From IMG/VR virus record IMGVR_UViG_3300020159_002763, positions 1 to 43,843 of that record: a DNA stretch of 43,843 bases, one strand, 5' to 3'. Within the stretch, counting starts at the first letter, position 1. Every line of letters begins with the position of its first letter. This document shows positions 23,428-31,100 of the stretch, one piece after another. The position numbers and the translations under genes are program-made. Origin of the DNA: a virus. The notes beneath the pieces were generated by a model. The model worked only from the letters and a program-made list of their open reading frames with translations, had not been told where the DNA came from and did no database searches.

Positions 23428-25619
23428 TGTTACTAGAACAAAGTTTAGTTAATCCAAATTTTATTGGTAAAGATTCTTTTAGGTGGTTTGTTGGACAAGT
23501 TACCAAATTTAAAAACACGGAAAATGGTTATAAAGTAAAGGTTAGAATTATTGGACATCACCCTGATGCTGCTAGTATAGTCAAGGATGAAGATCTTCCT
23601 TGGGCTCATGTATTAATACCATTAAATATGGGTGTTGGTGAAGGTGGTACTGGAGTAAGTTTTAATCCAAGAGGATCAGAGACTGTCATTGGATTTTTTG
23701 CTGATGGGGAAGATGGACAACAACCAGTTGTAATAGGTGCTCTTTTTTCTGGGGCTACTATTGTTCATCCAAATGGATGGAATACTGGAACTAATGGATT
23801 TAAACCATTTAAAGCAGAACCAGGATCTCAAGTCAATCAAAGTAATATTATAGCAGAAACTGGAAAGCCTCCTGAGGCAGGAATTCCAAATGCAGATGGA
23901 ACTATTCCAAATGCAAAAGGGGAAAATAAAGAGACACAAAGACAAAAAACAGCAGCATCTAATGAGAGTCAAGTAGTAACTATAGTTCCTTCATGTAAGA
24001 GTAGTGAAGATATTTTTGGAAAAATAGCACAAGCTTTAAGAAAATTCGTAAAAATATTAAACACCATTACTAATTTTGCAGACACTTATATAAATCCAGT
24101 TCTCAATTATATTCAAGATATTCCATCTTTAATTTTTGAAATAGCAACAGCAGTTTCTGATGGCATTTCTGAGTATATTAAAATAGTAAGAGACACTATA
24201 ATTGCAGAAATATATGATAAGTTGAAGGGTATTATAGAAGGATTCCTTCCTAAAGATTTAATATTAATTAAAAAAATAGCTACTGATAAAATAGTAGATG
24301 GAATTTGGTGTCTTTTTCAAAATATTCTTAAAAAATTATTTAAATTTGTATTTGATTTTCTTTTCCAGATGGTTGGAAAAGTAGTATCCATTCCACTTTG
24401 TGCAGCAGAAAGTTTTATTGGAAGCATTATGCAATCTCTTGCTAATGAGATTCAGGAAGCAATAGGTCCAGCATTATCTGAAGTTACTTCAATTCTTGGA
24501 GGAGGTATTGGAAAAATTACTTCATATATTGCAAAAGCAATAGGATATGCAAGATTAGCTTTATCTTTCTTAACTTGTGAAAATGCAGAGTGTCAAGCAG
24601 TTTTTGATTATGAAATGAATAAAGGATATGTTCCAAAGGGTGATGTTAACTTTGCCAAAATTTTAAATTATAGTCCTGCTCAAGGTGTTAGAAATTTATT
24701 TAATGATGGAACATCTCAAGCTAAAACTTGGTTTGGTTCTGTTGGAATAGGTGAAGGAGTTACTACAGGATCAAATGGAGAATTAATTCCTGGATTGGGG
24801 TTTGGATTAAATAATGCCTTAGGATTTTCTGGTGGATGTGATTCTTCTATTCTTGATTGTGGATTCCCTAAGGTTACTATATTTGGGGGAGGGGGATCTG
24901 GTGCTTCTGGTAGTGCTATTGTAGATACTTTTGGACAAATTATTGGAGTTAATATTTTAGACCCAGGATCTGGATATACATCAGAACCTTATATTTCTAT
25001 AGATGATAATTGTGACAATGGAGTTGGAGCAAGAGCATATTCTACATTGAATCCAAATGGATCAATTAATAGAGTAGTAATTACATATCCAGGATCTGGA
25101 TATATTGGACCAGATAGTGTTTCTACTGGAACTGATGGAACTGGAACTGATGGAACTACTGGAACTGGAACTGATGGAACTACTGGAACTGGAACTGGTG
25201 GAACTGGAACTGATGGAACTGGTGGAACTGCTACTGGATCGGATGGAACTAAAACAGATCCTTGTGATGTAAATCCAGTTGATGAAAATGGAAATGAAGT
25301 TGTAGCATTTATTAAAGATGTTATAGTTTTAAACACTGGAATTTCTTACAAGACTACAGATAAAATAATAAATTCAACTTGCACTACTGATGTAGAAATT
25401 TATCCTAAAGTAGATCCTGATGGTAGAATAATAGGAGTAACCATAGTAAATCCTGGAACTGCAATCAGAGTATATCCAGAATTAGTAATAAATACTGAAG
25501 ATGGTTTTGGTGCTACTTTACTTCCAGTTTTAGAGTTTAGACCTATAAAACCAGTGTCTATAGAAACCAATAGACAAAAAGTTGAACAAGTAATTCTTTG
25601 TGCAGAAAATCATGAGTGA
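23427..25619 (+). CDS. 5: Baseplate hub/spike protein gp5, lysozyme domain absent
   Basis: A 730-residue protein. Residues 1-120 are the gp5 OB-fold (RWFVGQVTKFKNTENGYKVK, ... DLPWAHVLIPLNMG, GSETVIGFFADGEDGQQPVVIGAL). T4 gp5 next has a lysozyme domain; here residues 120-185 are a linker, and 190-390 form a long series of amphipathic/hydrophobic helices. Residues 470-730 carry PGSGYTSEP-type beta modules, a Gly-Thr-Asp repeat, and a further such module. The usual beta-helix needle is not evident in this chain and may be supplied by the next gene. Confidence 0.8.
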   Translation: MLLEQSLVNPNFIGKDSFRWFVGQVTKFKNTENGYKVKVRIIGHHPDAASIVKDEDLPWAHVLIPLNMGVGEGGTGVSFNPRGSETVIGFFADGEDGQQPVVIGALFSGATIVHPNGWNTGTNGFKPFKAEPGSQVNQSNIIAETGKPPEAGIPNADGTIPNAKGENKETQRQKTAASNESQVVTIVPSCKSSEDIFGKIAQALRKFVKILNTITNFADTYINPVLNYIQDIPSLIFEIATAVSDGISEYIKIVRDTIIAEIYDKLKGIIEGFLPKDLILIKKIATDKIVDGIWCLFQNILKKLFKFVFDFLFQMVGKVVSIPLCAAESFIGSIMQSLANEIQEAIGPALSEVTSILGGGIGKITSYIAKAIGYARLALSFLTCENAECQAVFDYEMNKGYVPKGDVNFAKILNYSPAQGVRNLFNDGTSQAKTWFGSVGIGEGVTTGSNGELIPGLGFGLNNALGFSGGCDSSILDCGFPKVTIFGGGGSGASGSAIVDTFGQIIGVNILDPGSGYTSEPYISIDDNCDNGVGARAYSTLNPNGSINRVVITYPGSGYIGPDSVSTGTDGTGTDGTTGTGTDGTTGTGTGGTGTDGTGGTATGSDGTKTDPCDVNPVDENGNEVVAFIKDVIVLNTGISYKTTDKIINSTCTTDVEIYPKVDPDGRIIGVTIVNPGTAIRVYPELVINTEDGFGATLLPVLEFRPIKPVSIETNRQKVEQVILCAENHE
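25127..25250 (+). repeat. Gly-Thr-Asp low-complexity tandem repeat in gp5
   Basis: Irregular repeats of GGAACTGATGGAACTGG and GGAACTACTGG encode GTGTDGT/TGTGTDGT units between two beta modules. It is probably a flexible linker and prone to slippage. Confidence 0.85.
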
Positions 25620-26175
25620 GCCACAACCAGGGTATGTATTTAATGATTCTAGATTTGGATCTTTGTTCATTGGATCAGACAAAGGAGGAACAAAGGTAAA
25701 AAGACCAAGACAAGTAGAACTTCATTCAGCATCAAATGGACATTTAAAATTATTTGATGATGGTGGATTTGAACTGACTAGCAATCCCACAGCAAGAGAA
25801 TCCGATAATATTAATAGTAATGCTAAAGATGGATTAAATATACAAGGAAATAATATTAGAATTGATGCTAGAGGTGGAGAACTTACATTAGCAGCAAGAG
25901 TTATTAGGTTTGAGTCTTCTGCTAGTGATCAAACTTTGGTCTTTAGATCTTCTAATAACATTGAGATAGAAGCAGCAGATACAGTAAGAATATGTGCTGC
26001 TAATATTGCTATTGGTGCTAAAAATAAATTAATAATTTCAAGTAAAGGTCCTACATACATTAGAGGTACTGGTGGCGTTACCATTATAGAACCTAGAGCT
26101 AAATTAATTCCAACTAGTCTTAATGAACTAGTGGAAAAAATTATAGAAACAATTTTACCTGATGCTGGTTGTTAA
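25612..26175 (+). CDS. Spike-like beta-helical baseplate protein
   Basis: Starts at ATG 25612, overlapping the gp5 stop by eight bases; a GTG at 25600 is less likely. The 187-residue product has regular short strands: GHLKLFDDGGFELTS, GLNIQGNNIRIDARGGELTL, VFRSSNNIEIEAADTVRICA, ANIAIGAKNKLIISSKG. This pattern fits the triple-stranded beta-helix of the gp5 C-terminal domain/VgrG spikes. It may complete the spike as a separate chain. The C-terminal LNELVEKIIETILPDAGC is a short helix. Confidence 0.65.
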   Translation: MSEPQPGYVFNDSRFGSLFIGSDKGGTKVKRPRQVELHSASNGHLKLFDDGGFELTSNPTARESDNINSNAKDGLNIQGNNIRIDARGGELTLAARVIRFESSASDQTLVFRSSNNIEIEAADTVRICAANIAIGAKNKLIISSKGPTYIRGTGGVTIIEPRAKLIPTSLNELVEKIIETILPDAGC

Positions 26176-26177
26176 TT

Positions 26178-26873
26178 ATGGCATTTATTAATACTGTAGA
26201 AACAGAAGGAGTTCAAGCTGGATTAGCAGCAGCTCCCCCTTTAGCTACTGTTGACATTTGGCAAAGTTTAGATCCAACTAGACCTTTTGCACTACAAACT
26301 ACAGGAATTAATCAACTTAATGGATTGACCAATCAAATTGGAACACATAATGCATTTGGATTATCTAATGCTTTTGGATCTCACTTAAAGTTTGGGGTAA
26401 GTAATACTTTTGGAGGTAAATTTGACTTAGGATTTAAAGTAGATGCAATTAAAAAGAAATTTGAAGCTACTCCAAAATGGAATGCTGCATCTCCTTTTGG
26501 TAAGTATTTTGGGAAATTAAATGTTATTGGAGTATTATTAAAAAATGGAGTTCCTGTAGATACAGTATCTGATATTAAAGTAAAGACCAATATTAAACCA
26601 CTTCAAAATTGCTTAGAAAAAGTTCTAAATTTACAGGGTGTAGAATACGACAGAGTAGATATTGAGAGACATGAAATTGGGATGATAGCTCAGGAAGTTG
26701 AAAAAATTGTTCCTGATCTTGTTCAAGAGGATTCTGAGGGATTTAAAATTCTCCACTATAAAAATATAACCGCACTATTAGTAGAGGCAATCAAGGAACA
26801 GCAAGAACAGATCAATTCCCTCAAGGGGACAGTTCAGGAACTGTCCACTAAGTTGGCAGATTGCTGCCCATGA
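26178..26873 (+). CDS. Short virion protein with peptidase S74 (intramolecular chaperone) domain
   Basis: A 231-residue protein. The C-terminal half is a peptidase S74 domain: VSDIKVKTNIKPL with the Ser131-Asp132 dyad, VEYDR, IGMIAQEVEKIVPDLV, LHYKNITALLVEAI, then a coiled coil. Such domains help homotrimers of fibres or spikes fold and then cut themselves off. The N-terminal part is small, with repeats like NAFGLSNAFGSHLKFGVSN that look like beta strands. It ends the hub operon and might be the spike tip or a short fibre. Confidence 0.82.
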   Translation: MAFINTVETEGVQAGLAAAPPLATVDIWQSLDPTRPFALQTTGINQLNGLTNQIGTHNAFGLSNAFGSHLKFGVSNTFGGKFDLGFKVDAIKKKFEATPKWNAASPFGKYFGKLNVIGVLLKNGVPVDTVSDIKVKTNIKPLQNCLEKVLNLQGVEYDRVDIERHEIGMIAQEVEKIVPDLVQEDSEGFKILHYKNITALLVEAIKEQQEQINSLKGTVQELSTKLADCCP

Positions 26874-26882
26874 TGCTATGAT
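26853..26882 (+). promoter_or_regulatory. Sigma70-like promoter TTGGCA-18-TATGAT
   Basis: TTGGCA (26853-26858) and TATGAT (26877-26882) with an 18-base spacer overlap the end of the S74 gene. The start would be near 26889, about 20 bases before the 56-aa ORF. A short dyad TAGGTA/TACCTA (26886-26891, 26903-26908) lies in the leader. Confidence 0.5.
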
Positions 26883-26910
26883 GGATAGGTAAGCAAGACC
26901 AGTACCTACC

Positions 26911-27081
26911 ATGCAGATTGACCGCACCCAACTTGATGAACTCAATGGTATTCTTGAGGATGTTGCCTCTCATTTTTGTGAAGAAAATATGGTGAGTGGC
27001 GAAACTTTTTGGACTTGTGTTGAGTGCTTTGCAACTGCTAAGATTGCTGAACTGAAAGGTGAACTTGTTTATGAGGGTTGA
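26911..27081 (+). CDS. Small hypothetical protein, 56 aa
   Basis: ATG at 26911 gives MQIDRTQLDELNGILEDVAS, then HFCEENMVSGETFWTCVECF and AKIAELKGELVYEG. It is acidic and helical with three Cys residues. Codon use (CGC, ACC, CTC) is less AT-rich than in the virion genes around it. The -35 box of the next promoter overlaps its stop codon. I do not recognise a family; a small early protein is likely from the promoter type. Confidence 0.62.
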   Translation: MQIDRTQLDELNGILEDVASHFCEENMVSGETFWTCVECFATAKIAELKGELVYEG

Positions 27082-27106
27082 CAGTATAGGTTGGGTACTC
27101 TATACT
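27078..27106 (+). promoter_or_regulatory. Sigma70 promoter TTGACA-17-TATACT with overlapping dyad
   Basis: TTGACA (27078-27083) and TATACT (27101-27106), 17 bases apart. An 8-bp perfect inverted repeat ACAGTATA (27081-27088) and TATACTGT (27101-27108) overlaps both boxes. The start would be near 27113, ahead of two hairpins and a tRNA; no protein gene follows before the terminator. Confidence 0.82.
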
Positions 27107-27126
27107 GTTGAGGTCCGTGTGAAGGT

Positions 27127-27182
27127 TTTAAAGGAGTAATAACTCCTTTAAATGTGCTAATTGGGAGAGTTATTACTCTCCC
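27127..27182 (+). ncRNA. Structured leader with two hairpins of complementary loops
   Basis: Hairpin 1: an 11-bp perfect stem TTTAAAGGAGT (27127-27137) with ACTCCTTTAAA (27142-27152), loop AATA. Hairpin 2: an 8-bp stem GGGAGAGT (27163-27170) with ACTCTCCC (27175-27182), loop TATT. The two loops are reverse complements, and so are 12-base cores at 27134-27145 and 27167-27178. No T tract follows either, so they are not terminators. They lie between a strong promoter and the tRNA, hence probably are in the tRNA precursor. Confidence 0.7.
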
Positions 27183-27189
27183 TAAATTT

Positions 27190-27262
27190 GGGAGTGTAGT
27201 CCAGCGGAAGAGACAGAACACTTAAAATGTTTCCAGCGGTGGTTCGAATCCACTCACTCCTA
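27190..27262 (+). tRNA. tRNA with anticodon UAA (Leu codon UUA), short variable loop
   Basis: Full cloverleaf: acceptor GGGAGTG (27190-27196) with CACTCCT (27255-27261), discriminator A; a 3-bp D stem GTC/GAC with GG in the loop; anticodon stem GAACA/TGTTT around CTTAAAA, anticodon TAA at 27223-27225; T arm GGTGG-TTCGAAT-CCACT. CCA is not encoded. Bacterial tRNA-Leu normally has a long variable arm, but here it is five bases (27233-27237). The UUA codon is frequent in these AT-rich genes. Charging by leucine is inferred from the anticodon only. Confidence 0.88.
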
Positions 27263-27296
27263 TTTCAAAATCAACTTTTAATTCCAAAAAAAGGGC

Positions 27297-27336
27297 AAAA
27301 AAAACTCTGGGCAAAAATTGCCTGTAGGGTTTTTTA
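27297..27336. terminator. Bidirectional terminator between the tRNA and the minus-strand gene
   Basis: The inner stem GGGCAA/TTGCCT (27309-27314, 27318-27323) is extended by AAACTCT/AGGGTTT after a two-base bulge. Six T (27330-27335) follow on the plus strand, and eight A (27297-27304) give a T tract for the minus strand. It serves the tRNA transcript and the convergent gene ending at 27334. Confidence 0.85.
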
Positions 27337-28125
27337 TAACCATTGTGAATTTGCAGGATCTTGTAAGAAAGATATAATAGAATTACTAGAAGAAATTTCT
27401 TCATTTAAATCTTCCTTTTGCCTATCAAATCCATATTTTCTAATTTGAAATTGAGATCTTTCTGCTTTTAAAAAGTTTAATTTTTGCATTAACCCATTTC
27501 TTTCTGTTTGAAGAGGGGTTATTTGTGAATTTAAATTTGATATTGAAGTTGCATATCCAGTACAATTAGTAACCCCTGGACAAACAGGAAGAGTTGTTCT
27601 TGCAACTCCAACATCTCCATAATAAACACCAAGAGAAATTGGAACAATTATATCTTCTGTGCCTATTCCAATATTTCCAGTATTTAATGTTCCATCAATT
27701 TCTGCATATGGATTTGGAGATGTATAAGTATATCCTCTATATTGAAGACCATCTGCATATGCTGTAATTGTATTAATACCAAGAAAGAATGGATTATAAG
27801 TGAATGGAAATATTCCTGAAGTACTAAATCCTGTAGCCCCACCACAACCACAATCATTAGCAGTTTGCCCAACACTCAAGATGGTGTTTTGAAGTCCTAC
27901 AATTTTTACATTTATTTCTATTATTTTGGCATCCAATTTATTAATAGGACCATTAAAATATTCTAAAGTTTCTTGAATACCATATAATTTATACTCAGAC
28001 CCATCTTGTAAAGGAACAGTAAACCCATTTTCTGTTGTTATTACTTGTTGAATTTGCTCAGTATTAGATCTTATTTCTTGTTGATATAAAGATATCAATG
28101 CTTCAGTGGTTGTGGTAATTGCCAT
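27334..28125 (-). CDS. Coiled-coil protein, probable virion component, 263 aa
   Basis: Helical N-terminus (ALISLYQQEIRSNTEQIQQV) and a long C-terminal coiled coil (SISNLNSQITPLQTERNGLM ... LNEEISSSNSIISFLQD) flank a middle part with NDCGCGGATGF and Tyr/Gly/Thr-rich beta-like sequence (GINTITAYADGLQYRGYTY). The two coils could pair to form a trimeric or antiparallel rod. It has its own late-like octamer, divergent from the large fibre gene, and a bidirectional terminator. No family is recognised; a structural role is inferred from the late promoter and neighbours. Confidence 0.72.
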   Translation of the reverse strand: MAITTTTEALISLYQQEIRSNTEQIQQVITTENGFTVPLQDGSEYKLYGIQETLEYFNGPINKLDAKIIEINVKIVGLQNTILSVGQTANDCGCGGATGFSTSGIFPFTYNPFFLGINTITAYADGLQYRGYTYTSPNPYAEIDGTLNTGNIGIGTEDIIVPISLGVYYGDVGVARTTLPVCPGVTNCTGYATSISNLNSQITPLQTERNGLMQKLNFLKAERSQFQIRKYGFDRQKEDLNEEISSSNSIISFLQDPANSQWL

Positions 28126-28148
28126 AAATTACAAAATGTAGGTAATGG

Positions 28149-28155
28149 TATTTAT
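28149..28155 (-). promoter_or_regulatory. Minus-strand late-promoter-like ATAAATA
   Basis: TATTTAT on the plus strand reads ATAAATA on the minus strand (AATAAATACC in context), 23 bases before the start of the coiled-coil gene. It is back to back with the plus-strand octamer at 28157. Confidence 0.55.
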
Positions 28156-28156
28156 T

Positions 28157-28164
28157 GATAAATA
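28157..28164 (+). promoter_or_regulatory. Late-promoter-like octamer GATAAATA
   Basis: Lies 32 bases before the ATG of the 1799-aa fibre gene and one base from the divergent octamer. The RBS of the fibre gene (GTAAGGAT) is downstream at about 28181-28188. Confidence 0.58.
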
Positions 28165-28196
28165 AGACAGAAGAAATATAGTAAGGATACTCTACA

Positions 28197-31100
28197 ATGC
28201 CTTTAGCGAGACTAGAGAACTTTTTGAAGAATTTAAATGGAAATACTTTATATGTAGATCCTAATGAATTAGATAGCTCAGATTCTATTGAAAACAGAGG
28301 AAACTCTAGAATTAGACCATTTAAAACGATCCAAAGGGCTTTAATTGAAGCTGCAAGATTTTCATATATACCTGGACCTAATAATGATCTATTTGACCAA
28401 ACAACGATTTTAATTTCTCCAGGAACTCATTTTATTGATAATAGACCTGGATTTTATGTAGATCAAAATCAGGTTCTTAGAGATATTAATAATTCATCAA
28501 GGACTATATCTGAATTAAATATTTCTTCAAATTTTGATTTAGATGACCCAGCAAATGTACTGTACATATTTAATAGTGCAGATGGAGGAGTAATATTACC
28601 TAAGGGAACATCTATTGTTTCTACTGATCTCAGAAAAACTAAGATTAAACCAAAGTTTGTCCCCAATCCTATCAATGATTTAATTGCTCCTGCTGCTATT
28701 TTTAGGCTTACTGGTGCTTGTTACATTTATGGATTTACTATTTTTGATGGAGATCCAGTAGGAAAAGTTTATAGTAATTACACTACAAATACTTCAGTAC
28801 CAAATTATTCTCACCATAAATTAACTGCATTTGAATATGCAGATGATAGTAATACTTTAATAAGAAATGGAGTAGATACTGGATATACAGATTTAGAAGC
28901 ATATTACTATAAATTAAGTCTAGCATATGGTGCTCAATCTGGAAGAAGTATTATTGATGGATTTACCAATTTCCAACCAAATGTTGATGAAAATAGAATA
29001 GTTGGTGAGTTAGGTGTTGGATCAATCAGCATTATAGCTGCAGTTTCTGGTAATGGTACTTCAGGAACTAATGTCATTACGGTACAGACTCAAACACCTC
29101 ATGGACTTTCTCCATTAACGCCAATTCTACTTTCTGGTCTTGGACAAGATGAAGGACCAACAAGTGAATTAGAGTATAATGGAAATTATGTTGTTGCCCA
29201 GGTAACTAGCGAAACTGAGTTTACATATTTACTTTCAAATGTTCCTACTCAAACTCTAAATCCAAGTGTTTCTGGAGCAACAGTTAAGGTAATCTCAGAT
29301 ACAGTATCATCTGCATCTCCATACATATACAATTGTAGTTTGAAATCCGTCTATGGCATGAATGGTATTCATGCTGATGGTTCTAAAGTATCTGGATTTA
29401 AATCAGTTGTCACTGCACAATTTACTGGAATTTCTCTACAAAAAGACGATAGGGCTTTTGTAGAATATGATGAAGCAGTTGGTGGATATAATTACCAAGA
29501 AAATTATGGTGTTGATAAATTCCTTCACCAATCATCTAGAGCAAGATATAGACCATCTTGGGAAAGTTTCCATGTAAAGGCAAGCAATAATTCATTCATT
29601 CAGTGTGTATCTATTTTTGCTATTGGTTATGCTAAGCAGTTTGTAACTGAAAGTGGTGGTGATCAATCAATTACAAACTCCAACTCTAACTTTGGATCTA
29701 TATCTTTATTCTCAACTGGTTTCAAAGATACTGTTTTAGCAAAAGACAATCATGCATTCATAACCCACATTATCCCACCAAAAGATATCTCATCAATTGA
29801 AAGTGATGTTAGATATGTTGATATAGATGCTACCTTAACATCAGCAAAAGCACCTTCAAATCAAAATACTAGAGTATATCTGAAAGGATATATTGATTTG
29901 CTAGATCCACCTCCAAATAATGTTAGAAATTTTGTTATTGGTGGTAAGCAAAATGATACTATATCATTTAAGAGAGCAAATGATCAATATTCTATTCCTA
30001 TAAATCCAAGTTATAAATCTGAGTATGATGTAACTGGAATTGATACTGATACCAATATCATTACACTTTCTAGTGTATCTGGAATATCTACAGGAATATC
30101 TGGTAAAATTATTTCTGGTACTGGAGAACTTCCAGATGGAATAGTAGTAGATAAACTTTATAATTTAAGATTGACTGGAGGAACTGGAATTAGATTATAT
30201 TCTAATTCTCTTAATGCAGAAACAAATACTGCACCAATAGATATAAAAAATAGCGTAGGATTAACTACATCAAATTTAAAATTTGTTAGTAGAATTTCTG
30301 AAAAAAATTCTGGTGATGTTGGAAGTCCTGTTCAATGGGATGAAACTGCTTTAAATTGGTATGTTGGAGTAAACTCAGTAGGTTCTGGCGCAACTGACTT
30401 TTTCTTAAACTTAATTGGAGTTACTGCTCCAGGTTCATTCTTTACTAGAAAAGTTGATTCAAGATTCAATAAAGATAAACTCTATAGAGTAAGAATAGTA
30501 ATACCAAAAGAATCAGAAAACTCTTCTGATTTATCCTCTGGATTTATAATTCAAAAAGCATCTAATGCTTTAGATTCAGCATTATATCAAGCAGATAGTG
30601 AGCAATTAGTATCTTCTAATCCAATTAATCAAATAAGAAATGATGGAGCTATTGTAGATGCTTGGTATTCTTCTGGGACAGCTACTATAGTAACTAGCAA
30701 ACCACATAAATTAAATGTTGGGGATGCTATTGAAGTATACAATTTAAAGAGTACTAATGAACCAAACCCAGTAGGATTGGGTAGTGCAACAGGATATAAT
30801 GGAAGATTTACTGTTGCAAGTGTAATTAATGAAATTAGGTTTACATATACAATTTCAAGAAATCCTGGAACAATAACTTTAGGAACTTCTGCTGTTGCAA
30901 GTTGGTTGACAGAAAGGGATTGTGCTCAAACTTCAAATTATAGAGTTCCTCCATACACAATTTATGATACAAATAGAAATAATTTACCATATTTTGTCAA
31001 TAAAAAGATAATTAATGATTATCAACTATATGATATTGAGACCATTCAGGAATATGTAGAACAAACTACTGATGGCATTTATCATGTAACCTTAAATGCA

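Noticed and set aside
27222-27448. Two small ORFs, one on each strand, across the tRNA
   Set aside because: Both cover the tRNA and the bidirectional terminator; neither has a ribosome site.
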